A stretch of 64,000 bases of DNA from positions 310,001 to 374,000 of the forward strand of contig NZ_JADCJY010000002.1 of assembly GCF_014982715.1 (NCBI RefSeq). Direction: 5' to 3'. The notes beneath the pieces are model-generated. The model was not told the DNA's origin. It was given only the letters and a program-made list of their open reading frames with translations, and did not search any database. This stretch comes from Gallalistipes aquisgranensis (GTDB lineage: Bacteria; Bacteroidota; Bacteroidia; Bacteroidales; Rikenellaceae). Below are positions 56,006 to 63,372 of this stretch, piece by piece. The position numbers were made by a program, and so were the translations under genes. How positions within the stretch are numbered: position 1 is the stretch's first letter; the number at the start of each line of letters is the position of its first letter.

Positions 56006-58006
56006 ATGAAGTGCGAAACATGCGCCAAATGGTGGAACAGCGACATGGCCGTGCTGGCCAAACGGCTGCTGGCGGTCTATGCCGCCCTTTTCCTCTGCCG
56101 GATCATCTTCTACCTCTACAACGCCCCGTTGCTGGGCCCGGTCGCAGGCGGGGAAGTGTGGCCCCTGCTGAAAGGGTCGCTCGTATTCGACACGGCTTCG
56201 ATCCTCTATGTCAACGCCCTGTTCATTCTCCTTTCGCTGCTTCCCCTGCGGATACGGGAACGGAAAGGATACCAGCGCATGCTGTTCACCTACTGGATCG
56301 CCGTCAACGGAGCGGCCGTCGTGGTCAACCTGTCCGATGCCGTCTATTTCCGCTACACGCAGAAACGGTTCACCTCGGACGAAATCTTTTTCGCCTCCAA
56401 CGACAACTCAGCGAGACTGATCCTGAAATTCGCCGCCGAAAACTGGTATCTGGTCGCGGCGGGCATCCTGCTGATCGCGGCTCTGGTCTGGGCATGGCGC
56501 CGGAGCGGGCATCCCTGTACGCCGGTCGCCGGCAGGGGAGGGTACCTCGCCGTCGGCACACTGTTCCTGCTGGGAGCGGTCGCCCTGGTCATCGGAGGCA
56601 TCCGGGGCGGATTCGGCCGCTCGGTGCGGCCGATCACCCTGAGCAACGCCACCCTCTACACGCCCTCGCCCGACAAGGCCAACCTGATCCTGAGCAATCC
56701 GTTCTGCATTATCCGCACGTTGGGCAAAGGACATATCGCCTATACGAAATACTACGCTCCCGAAGAGCTGGAGTCGATCTTCACCCCCTGCCACTATCCG
56801 GCCGGCGGGGAGGCGGCACTCCTCACCGACACCTCCGCCCCGTACGAAGGTCCGGGACCGCTGCGCCCCGTCCTCGGCCAGCGCAACATCGTGATTTTCG
56901 TTCTGGAGAGTTTCAGCGCCGAGCACTCCGGCCTGCTCAATCCCGACCTCTATCCCGACGGGAAGGGATTCACCCCGTTCCTCGACTCGCTGATGCGGGA
57001 GGGATACACCTTCACGTCGGGCTTCGCCAACGGCCACAAGTCGATCGAGGCGCTGCCCGCCGTATTCAGTTCGATCCCCTCGTTCAAGACGCCCTTCGTC
57101 CTGCTGCCCCAGTCGCTGGCCCCCACCCGGGGACTTCCGAAGATACTGGGCGAAGAGGGCTACGCCACCGCCTTCTTCTGCGGTTCGCCCCGCGGTTCGA
57201 TGGGTTTCGGGGCCTACGCCACGGCCTCCGGCATCACCCGCCTGTACAGTCAGGAAGACTACGAGAAGGCACACGGGACGGACGATTACGACGGTTACTG
57301 GGGCATCTGGGACGAACCGTTCCTCGGCTTCATGGAGGAGACGCTCGGGGAGCTGCCGCAGCCCTTCTTCGCCTCGGTTTTCACCCTCTCCTCGCACCAT
57401 CCGTTCGTCGTGCCCGAAAAATACGAGGATACGCTGCCCGAGGGACGCACGCGCATCCACAAGGGAGTGGCCTACACCGACCTGGCCCTGCGCCGCTTTT
57501 TCGAACGGGCCGCCGGGACCGACTGGTTCCGCAACACGCTTTTCGTCTTCACGGCCGACCACGTCTCCTCGGAAACCTTCGCGCCCAAGACCCGCACCCC
57601 GACCGGAAAGAGCCGCATCATCCTCTTCCTCTACACGCCCGACGGCGCCCTGCGCGGCACGGACAACGTGGTGGCGCAGCAGACCGACATCATGCCCACC
57701 CTGCTGGGGCTGATCGGGTACGACAAACCCTATTTCGCTTTCGGGCGGGACATTCTGGGCGAACCCGAACGGATGCCGATGGCGGTGAACTACGCCAACC
57801 AAAATTTCCAGGCCGTCACCGACTCGGTAGTGATCTATTTCGACGAGGAAAAGGTACTGGGCGCCTACGCCCGCAGCGACACGCTCCAGCGGCACGACCT
57901 GGCCGGACGGGAAAACGGCGCCGTCCGGGATGCGGAACGCCGCCTGAAGGCCGTCATACAGCAGTATTACCGGCATCTGGAGGAGAAAAACTACATGGTA
58001 AAATAG
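56006..58006 (+). CDS. LTA synthase family sulfatase-fold membrane enzyme
   Basis: The protein has 666 residues. Five membrane helices span about 15-200. The extracytoplasmic sulfatase-like domain begins near 290 (NIVIFVLESFSAEHSG, first metal Glu) and carries GHKSIEALPAVFSSIPS with Ser346 at the place of the nucleophilic Thr of LtaS. The metal-binding motifs are FVFTADHVSSE and SSHHPF. Relatives move phosphoglycerol or phosphoethanolamine groups onto envelope glycans or lipids. A Gram-negative without lipoteichoic acid probably uses it on another acceptor. It follows cysE after 43 bases and precedes lpxK, which suggests an envelope role. Confidence 0.88.
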   Translation: MKCETCAKWWNSDMAVLAKRLLAVYAALFLCRIIFYLYNAPLLGPVAGGEVWPLLKGSLVFDTASILYVNALFILLSLLPLRIRERKGYQRMLFTYWIAVNGAAVVVNLSDAVYFRYTQKRFTSDEIFFASNDNSARLILKFAAENWYLVAAGILLIAALVWAWRRSGHPCTPVAGRGGYLAVGTLFLLGAVALVIGGIRGGFGRSVRPITLSNATLYTPSPDKANLILSNPFCIIRTLGKGHIAYTKYYAPEELESIFTPCHYPAGGEAALLTDTSAPYEGPGPLRPVLGQRNIVIFVLESFSAEHSGLLNPDLYPDGKGFTPFLDSLMREGYTFTSGFANGHKSIEALPAVFSSIPSFKTPFVLLPQSLAPTRGLPKILGEEGYATAFFCGSPRGSMGFGAYATASGITRLYSQEDYEKAHGTDDYDGYWGIWDEPFLGFMEETLGELPQPFFASVFTLSSHHPFVVPEKYEDTLPEGRTRIHKGVAYTDLALRRFFERAAGTDWFRNTLFVFTADHVSSETFAPKTRTPTGKSRIILFLYTPDGALRGTDNVVAQQTDIMPTLLGLIGYDKPYFAFGRDILGEPERMPMAVNYANQNFQAVTDSVVIYFDEEKVLGAYARSDTLQRHDLAGRENGAVRDAERRLKAVIQQYYRHLEEKNYMVK

Positions 58007-58036
58007 GACGCGTTCCTGCGAAATTCGGCAAATCGC

Positions 58037-58067
58037 TTTGGAAATCGAACCTTTTGCGTTACCTTTG
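58037..58067 (+). promoter_or_regulatory. Promoter of lpxK
   Basis: TTTG (58037-58040) and TACCTTTG (58060-58067) are 19 bases apart: a textbook Bacteroidota promoter, 20 bases before the lpxK ATG. Confidence 0.65.
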
Positions 58068-58087
58068 GAAATTACACGTTGAATCAG

Positions 58088-59158
58088 ATGTTCAGAGCGC
58101 TTCTCTCCCCATTCGCCTTCCTCTACGGGCTTGCGGTGACCATCCGCCACAAGTTCTACGACTGGGGCTTTCTGCACTCCGAGGAGTTCGACATTCCGAT
58201 CGTCTGCGTGGGCAACCTGACGGTCGGGGGCACGGGAAAGACCCCCGTGGCCGAGATGCTAATCGAACATCTGAGCCGCACCTACAAGGTGGCGCTCCTC
58301 TCGCGGGGATACCGCCGCCGTACGAAGGGATATGTCGAAGCGACCCTCCGCTCCTCGTTCCGCGAGGTGGGCGACGAACCCAAGCAGATCAAGCTGAAGT
58401 TTCCGGACATCGTGGTGGCCGTCTGCGAAAAGCGGGCCGAAGGTATCCGGCGCATCCGGCAGGAACACCCGGAAGTCGATCTGATCGTGCTGGACGACGG
58501 CTTCCAGCACCGGCAGGTGGAACCGTGGGTGAACATCGTGCTGATGGACTATTCGAGACCTATCTACCGCGACCACCTGCTGCCATGGGGTTCGCTGCGC
58601 GACCGCACCAACCAGCTCTACCGGGCCCATTTCGTGATCGTCACCAAATGTCCGCCGGAGATGAATCCGCTCGACATGCGGATCGTGACCAAATCGCTGG
58701 CCCTGTTCCCCTACCAGGGGCTCTACTTCTCCTCGCTCTCCACGGGCAGCATCACCCCGCTGTTCGCCGACATGGCCTCCGGACAGGTACTGGCGGGCAG
58801 CCCCGTGATCGCCATGGCCGGAATCGGCAATCCCGCCCCCATGATCCGTTCGCTCCGGGAGAGCTACGAGGTGGTGGACACGCTCGTCTTTCCCGACCAC
58901 CATCCCTACCGGATGCGCGATCTGGACAAGATGAAAAAGGCATTGGAATCGGCCCCTCCGGGCACGATTATCGTAACGACCGAAAAGGACGCCGTGAAAC
59001 TGACCAACCGGAAGCGGATTCCGGAAGAGATTCAGCGTGCGCTCTATTTCCTTCCGATAAAAGTCTCACTGACGGAGGATTCCAAGCGGAATTTTCTGCG
59101 AAAACTGGATTATGATGTTAGATCGAATCAAAAGTACGGCCTGCTTCATTCGCAATAA
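58088..59158 (+). CDS. lpxK: Tetraacyldisaccharide 4'-kinase
   Basis: The protein has 356 residues. It has the N-terminal anchor helix, the P-loop VGNLTVGGTGKTPVAE, LLSRGYRRRTKGY, the catalytic LIVLDDGFQHRQVEPWVNIVL and TTEKDAVKL. It phosphorylates the lipid A precursor at the inner membrane. The ATG at 58088 is chosen over a TTG nine bases earlier. Its 3' end overlaps the purine nucleoside phosphorylase gene by 47 bases. Confidence 0.95.
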   Translation: MFRALLSPFAFLYGLAVTIRHKFYDWGFLHSEEFDIPIVCVGNLTVGGTGKTPVAEMLIEHLSRTYKVALLSRGYRRRTKGYVEATLRSSFREVGDEPKQIKLKFPDIVVAVCEKRAEGIRRIRQEHPEVDLIVLDDGFQHRQVEPWVNIVLMDYSRPIYRDHLLPWGSLRDRTNQLYRAHFVIVTKCPPEMNPLDMRIVTKSLALFPYQGLYFSSLSTGSITPLFADMASGQVLAGSPVIAMAGIGNPAPMIRSLRESYEVVDTLVFPDHHPYRMRDLDKMKKALESAPPGTIIVTTEKDAVKLTNRKRIPEEIQRALYFLPIKVSLTEDSKRNFLRKLDYDVRSNQKYGLLHSQ

Positions 59159-59918
59159 GGTTGCGTTCGAGCCCGAAGTAGGCATCATTCTGGGCACCGG
59201 CCTCGGCGGACTGGCCGACGGCATCGACACGGTCGCCTCGCTCGACTACCGCGAGATTCCCGACTTTCCCGTCTCCACGGTGGAGGGACACAGGGGCAGG
59301 CTGATCTTCGGCATGCTCGGCGGCAAAAAAGTGGTGGCCATGCAGGGCCGTTTCCACTACTACGAGGGATATACGCCCCAGCAGGTGGTCTTCCCCGTCC
59401 GGGTGATGAAGATGCTGGGCATCCGGTACCTTTTCGTTTCGAACGCCAGCGGCGGGGTGAACGAAACCTTCCGCACGGGCGACCTGATGGTCATCACCGA
59501 CCACATCAACCTGATCCCCAACCCGCTGATCGGCCCCAACATAGCCGAACTGGGACCGCGGTTTCCGGACATGAACGACGCCTACAACCACGAACTGATC
59601 GAGAAGGCGAAACGGGTGGCCGCCCGCGAGGAGATTCCCCTCCGGTTCGGCTGCTACGTGGGCGGCACCGGCCCGACCTACGAGACACAGAAGGAGTACG
59701 GCTACTTCAAGGCTATCGGGGGCGACGCGGTGGGCATGTCCACCACGCCCGAGGTGATTGCCGCCCGCCACATGGGCGTCACCGTGTTCGGCGTATCGGT
59801 CATCACCAACATGGGCCTCACGGGGCTCAAGTCCACCCACGAAGAGGTGCAGGAGGAGGGCATCAAGGCCGGCAAACGGATGACCCGCCTATTTACCGAA
59901 CTGCTGAAAGAGTTGTAA
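59112..59918 (+). CDS. Purine nucleoside phosphorylase
   Basis: The protein has 268 residues of the trimeric PNP type. Motifs: VGIILGTGLGGLADGI (phosphate site), TVEGHRGRLIFG, AMQGRFHYYEGYTPQ, FVSNASGGVNETFRTGDLM, GPTYETQKEY and the base-binding VGMSTTPEVIAARHMG, with a late Asn in ITNMGLTG. It phosphorolyses inosine and guanosine in purine salvage. Two adjacent ATG codons (59112, 59115) lie within the end of lpxK, so the genes are cotranscribed and probably coupled. Confidence 0.95.
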   Translation: MMLDRIKSTACFIRNKVAFEPEVGIILGTGLGGLADGIDTVASLDYREIPDFPVSTVEGHRGRLIFGMLGGKKVVAMQGRFHYYEGYTPQQVVFPVRVMKMLGIRYLFVSNASGGVNETFRTGDLMVITDHINLIPNPLIGPNIAELGPRFPDMNDAYNHELIEKAKRVAAREEIPLRFGCYVGGTGPTYETQKEYGYFKAIGGDAVGMSTTPEVIAARHMGVTVFGVSVITNMGLTGLKSTHEEVQEEGIKAGKRMTRLFTELLKEL

Positions 59919-59920
59919 CG

Positions 59921-60433
59921 ATGAGAACGCTTACCCGTATCCTCTGCGTCGGAGCGGTCTGCCTGACCGTACTATCCGCCTGTAAAAAAGAGTATTACGA
60001 CACGAACGAACCCGATCTGAAGACCCTTCGGATGGAGGCGGTCGGCGCACTTTTCGAAAACATCGCACGCCAGCCGGAATCGGCCGGCCAACTGATAAAA
60101 ACGGCGGAAGAGACGATTTACGCGAGCTACACGGCCCTGCTTCCCCTGACCGACGCTGCCGTCAACGCCCGGGGCGTGGCCCGGGGCAACGCCATAGGAT
60201 CGCTGCTCGAGTCGATCGCGCGCCAGCCGGAAGCACGGGCCACGCTGGAAGCGGCGGCCGAACAGTTTCTCGGGACCTACGACGACGTGAACATCACCGC
60301 AGAGATGAACAAATACGCCAAAGCGGCCGCATCGCCCTACCTGACCAGCGCGATCGCACGCCAGCCGGAGATGGCCGCCGCACTCACCGCCGTGGCGGCG
60401 AAGTACCTGGGACCCGACATCACCGCAAATTAA
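59921..60433 (+). CDS. Small lipoprotein with three IARQPE repeats, unknown function
   Basis: The protein has 170 residues with a lipoprotein signal ending LSAC followed by KK, so it is probably inner-leaflet or periplasm-facing. The mature part is mostly helical and Ala-rich. The hexapeptide IARQPE occurs at residues 48, 99 and 145, each time at the start of a similar helix (IARQPESAGQLIKTAEE, IARQPEARATLEAAAEQ, IARQPEMAAALTAVAAK). I do not recognise a family. It starts two bases after the phosphorylase stop and is probably in the lpxK operon; ssb follows after 25 bases. Confidence 0.7.
   Translation: MRTLTRILCVGAVCLTVLSACKKEYYDTNEPDLKTLRMEAVGALFENIARQPESAGQLIKTAEETIYASYTALLPLTDAAVNARGVARGNAIGSLLESIARQPEARATLEAAAEQFLGTYDDVNITAEMNKYAKAAASPYLTSAIARQPEMAAALTAVAAKYLGPDITAN
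60062..60369 (+). repeat. 17-base repeat in three copies inside the lipoprotein gene
   Basis: ATCGCACGCCAGCCGGA is at 60062-60078 and 60353-60369, and with one substitution at 60215-60231. The copies encode IARQPE in the same frame, 153 and 138 bases apart. Confidence 0.8.
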
Positions 60434-60458
60434 CCGAACGCAAAACCATACAGACCCG

Positions 60459-60971
60459 ATGATTAACAAAGTAATTCTGATAGGAAACGTGGGGGCCGAT
60501 CCCGAAGTCCGCTCGCTGGAGGGCGGCGTGAAGGTGGCCCGCATCCGCATCGCCACCACCGAACGCATCTACAACCGGCAGACGCAGGAAGCACGCGAGC
60601 ACACCGAATGGCACAGTGTGACGCTGTGGCGCAATCTGGCCGACGTGGCCGACCGTTTCATCCGAAAGGGAAGCCAGGTCTACGTCGAAGGACGCATCCG
60701 TTCCCGCGACTGGACGGACGAGGCGGGCAACAAACGCTTCGCCATCGAAATCATGGCGGACGATCTGAAACTGCTCGGCCGCAAACAGGAAGGGACAGGC
60801 GCCCCCCTGAGCGGAACCACCTACGGAGCCGCTCCCGCCGGAGCCCCCGCCCAGCCGTCATATGGCTCGCCCCAGCCCGGAGGACAGCCTGCCTACGGCG
60901 CCGCACCCCAACCGCAGCAGCCGGCCGCTCCCGCCGCCCCGGCGGAAGATCCCGACGACCTGCCGTTCTGA
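60459..60971 (+). CDS. ssb: Single-stranded DNA-binding protein
   Basis: The protein has 170 residues. The OB fold covers 1-110 (MINKVILIGNVGADPEVRSLEGG, EWHSVTLWRNLADVADRFIRKGSQVYVEGRIRSRDW). The disordered Pro/Gly/Gln/Ala-rich linker is followed by the acidic tip EDPDDLPF, which docks repair and replication partners. It works as a tetramer in replication, repair and recombination. Confidence 0.96.
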   Translation: MINKVILIGNVGADPEVRSLEGGVKVARIRIATTERIYNRQTQEAREHTEWHSVTLWRNLADVADRFIRKGSQVYVEGRIRSRDWTDEAGNKRFAIEIMADDLKLLGRKQEGTGAPLSGTTYGAAPAGAPAQPSYGSPQPGGQPAYGAAPQPQQPAAPAAPAEDPDDLPF

Positions 60972-60991
60972 TACGGTCCGGAACGAACATG

Positions 60992-61029
60992 CCGAAGGCC
61001 GCTTCTCCGAAAAGAGAAGCGGCCTTCGG
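60992..61029. terminator. Hairpin between convergent ssb and tsaB
   Basis: A perfect 15-bp stem CCGAAGGCCGCTTCT with its complement encloses an 8-base loop. The T-tract after it is short (ATTTA), so termination is likely but not certain. Confidence 0.7.
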
Positions 61030-61047
61030 ATTTACCTGACGAGACCG

Positions 61048-61761
61048 TCAGAAAAATTTCTTCTTCGACTCGGTCACCACGAAATCTTTCAGATAGAAGG
61101 GCTCGAAATAGGCGATATCCTCGAACCGGCCGGCATCGAAAGCCTCCTGGGCCGGAGTGACCAGACCGCGGGCCGAAGGAGTGACATCCACCCACTTGAC
61201 GCGGCCTTTCGGCAGGACATCCAGGCATTTGGCCGCCCCGCCGCCGAAAATGACGAACTCTCCGGGCCCGGAGACGAACTCCGAAAAACTGTCCGGAGTC
61301 ACCACCGAAGCAGCCACCTCGGTGAGCGGACGGAGCCGGCCGTCGAACACCTGCGCATACACCTCCATGCGGCGGGCGTCGATCATCGGACAGAGACGGG
61401 CCGAGGCGAAATCGTCGATGTCCAGAATCCCCGCCTCGTCGTCCTCGGCGGCCACCCGCACCAGCGCCTCCAGCGAACCGACGGCGATCAGGGGGATTTG
61501 CAGCGCATAGCACATTCCCTTGGCCAGAGAAACGCCGATGCGCAATCCGGTGTAGGAACCCGGCCCCTTTCCCACGGCCACGGCGTCCAGTTCGTCGGCC
61601 CGTATGTCGTTTTCGTGCAGAATCTCCTCCACGTACACGCCGAGCTGACGGGCGTGGTCGCGTCCCTGCGTGCTCTCCCGCAGGGAGATCAGCCGGCCTC
61701 CGCGGGCCAGCGCCACGGAACAGATATCGGTTCCCGTTTCGATGCAAAGTATGAGTGCCAT
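61048..61761 (-). CDS. tsaB: tRNA threonylcarbamoyladenosine modification protein TsaB
   Basis: The protein has 237 residues of the ASKHA fold. Motifs: LILCIETGTDICSVALARGG, the helix RDHARQLGVYVEEILHE, DAVAVGKGPGSYTGLRIGVSLAKGMCYA, and IDARRMEVYAQVF. It is the scaffold partner of TsaD in making t6A37 of tRNAs that read ANN codons. The ATG at 61761 begins the first beta strand and follows its -7 element by 23 bases. It is divergent from the PfkB kinase gene. Confidence 0.94.
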   Translation of the reverse strand: MALILCIETGTDICSVALARGGRLISLRESTQGRDHARQLGVYVEEILHENDIRADELDAVAVGKGPGSYTGLRIGVSLAKGMCYALQIPLIAVGSLEALVRVAAEDDEAGILDIDDFASARLCPMIDARRMEVYAQVFDGRLRPLTEVAASVVTPDSFSEFVSGPGEFVIFGGGAAKCLDVLPKGRVKWVDVTPSARGLVTPAQEAFDAGRFEDIAYFEPFYLKDFVVTESKKKFF

Positions 61762-61784
61762 ATGCGTCTGTTCGATCTTCTCCA

Positions 61785-61792
61785 CAAAAGTA
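61785..61792 (-). promoter_or_regulatory. -7 element TACTTTTG of tsaB
   Basis: A perfect match on the minus strand. It lies back to back with the promoter of the PfkB gene, 32 bases away. Confidence 0.55.
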
Positions 61793-61824
61793 GGCAATTA
61801 TGGGGATTAATCGGCCAAAAGCAT

Positions 61825-61832
61825 TATTTTTG
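61825..61832 (+). promoter_or_regulatory. -7 element TATTTTTG of the PfkB kinase gene
   Basis: A perfect match 21 bases before the ATG at 61854. It rules out the in-frame codon at 61800 as the start. Confidence 0.6.
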
Positions 61833-61853
61833 TGGAGCAAAAAACGAAAAAGC

Positions 61854-62858
61854 ATGGAAAAAGTCATCGGCATCGGCAATGCCCTCACGGATATTCTGAT
61901 CAACCTGCCCTCGGACGAGATACTGAAACGGTTCGGCCTGCCCAAAGGCAGCATGAGCCTGGTGGACGCCGACCTGCAACGGAAGATTTCGGAGAGCACG
62001 GCCGACCTGCCCCGCACCCTGTCGCTCGGCGGTTCGGCCGGCAATACGATCCGGGCCATGGCCCGCCTCGGCGCGCAGGTCGGTTTCGTGGGCAAGGTGG
62101 GCAACGACACGACCGGAGACTTTTTCGAAAAGGCGCTGGAAAACCTGGGCGTGAAACCCACCATCCTCCGGGGAACGCTGCATTCGGGCCGGTGCGTGTC
62201 GCTGGTGTCGGGCGACGGGGAACGGACGATGGCCACCTATCTGGGCGCCGCGCTGGAGATGAAGGGCGGAGAGATCGCTCCGTCGGTCTTCGAAGGTTTC
62301 GACTGCCTCTATATAGAAGGATACCTGGTACAGGACCACGACCTGATCCGAACGGCCGTAGCCACCGCCAGACGATGCGGCATGAAGGTGGCCATCGACC
62401 TGGCCAGTTTCAACATCGTGGAGGAGAACCTCGATTTCCTGCGCGGACTGGTGCAGGAGTACGTCGACATCCTCTTCGCCAACGAGGAGGAGGCCCGCGC
62501 CTTCACCGGGGAGGTGAAACCGCTCCGGGCGCTGGAAGTGATCTCGAGGGCCTGCGAACTGACCGTGGTGAAGGTCGGCATCAAGGGCGCCTACATCAAA
62601 CGGCAGGGCGGGGAGGTGATCCACGTGGGCATCCTCACCGCCGCCAACCGGGTGGACACCACCGGGGCGGGCGACTTCTACGCCGGGGGATTCCTGGCGG
62701 GCCTGTGCCAGGGGCTGACGCTCCGGCAGTGCGGCACGATCGGAGCCATCGCGGCCGGAAAGGTGATCGAAGTGATCGGCACCACGTTCGGCGAAGAGAC
62801 CTGGACGGAGATTCTGCGGCTCGTCCACAAAGTGAAAACGGAAAAATACCTGTTCTGA
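61854..62858 (+). CDS. PfkB family kinase (adenosine kinase-like)
   Basis: The protein has 334 residues. PfkB signatures: LGGSAGNTIRAMARLGAQVGFVGKVGNDTTGDFF near the N-terminus and VDTTGAGDFYAGGFLAGLC with the catalytic Asp near the C-terminus. The start VIGIGNALTDILINL resembles adenosine kinases of the ribokinase superfamily. The substrate, a nucleoside or a sugar, is not settled by sequence. folB follows after 14 bases on the same strand. Confidence 0.9.
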   Translation: MEKVIGIGNALTDILINLPSDEILKRFGLPKGSMSLVDADLQRKISESTADLPRTLSLGGSAGNTIRAMARLGAQVGFVGKVGNDTTGDFFEKALENLGVKPTILRGTLHSGRCVSLVSGDGERTMATYLGAALEMKGGEIAPSVFEGFDCLYIEGYLVQDHDLIRTAVATARRCGMKVAIDLASFNIVEENLDFLRGLVQEYVDILFANEEEARAFTGEVKPLRALEVISRACELTVVKVGIKGAYIKRQGGEVIHVGILTAANRVDTTGAGDFYAGGFLAGLCQGLTLRQCGTIGAIAAGKVIEVIGTTFGEETWTEILRLVHKVKTEKYLF

Positions 62859-62872
62859 AAACCGACTCTGAC

Positions 62873-63226
62873 ATGCGTACCCTCATCGAACTCGAAAACA
62901 TGGAATTCAAGGCCTTTCACGGCTGTTACGACCTGGAAAAGAAGGTGGGCAACCTGTTCCGGGTGGACGTGGCGATCGAAGCCGAAATCGGGGATGCCGC
63001 CGCGAAGGACTCGATCGGGGAGACGGTCAACTACCTCACCGTGTTCGAACTGGTGCGCGAGCAGATGGCCGTCACTTCCGACATCATCGAAAACGTGGCC
63101 GAACGGATCATCGACGCGATCCGCGCCCGCTTCCCGCAAGTCCTGCGCGTCACGGCCAAAGTGTCGAAACTCGCCCCGCCGCTGGGCGGCAAAATCGAAC
63201 GGGTGAGCGTAACCCTAACAAAATAA
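62873..63226 (+). CDS. folB: Dihydroneopterin aldolase
   Basis: The protein has 117 residues. Motifs: IELENMEFKAFHGCYDLEKKVGNLFRVDV, IGETVNYLTVFELV, the conserved Glu in DIIENVAERI and the C-terminal VTAKVSKLAPPLGGKIERVSV. It cleaves dihydroneopterin to 6-hydroxymethyl-dihydropterin for folate synthesis. It is probably cotranscribed with the PfkB kinase. Confidence 0.93.
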   Translation: MRTLIELENMEFKAFHGCYDLEKKVGNLFRVDVAIEAEIGDAAAKDSIGETVNYLTVFELVREQMAVTSDIIENVAERIIDAIRARFPQVLRVTAKVSKLAPPLGGKIERVSVTLTK

Positions 63227-63241
63227 GGGGCTCGCGGAAAG

Positions 63242-63266
63242 TGTTGATAACTTCTTGATAAGTTAT
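63242..63266. promoter_or_regulatory. Dyad and TTGATAA repeats upstream of the ribonucleotide reductase gene
   Basis: ATAACTT (63247-63253) and AAGTTAT (63260-63266) form a perfect 7-bp inverted repeat around six bases, and TTGATAA occurs twice, 11 bases apart. TGTTGATAA (63242-63250) is one base from an inverted DnaA box (TTATCCACA). A role in replication-linked control is only a suggestion. The rest of the 146-base gap shows no clear -7 element. Confidence 0.35.
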
Positions 63267-63372
63267 GCGGCACGGGGGGCGGTTCTCCCGAAAAGAGTGT
63301 GTAAACTTGTATTGCGGCTTCCGGCCCGGCAGTACCTCAACAGTCTGAATGTAACAACAATACAATACGAAC

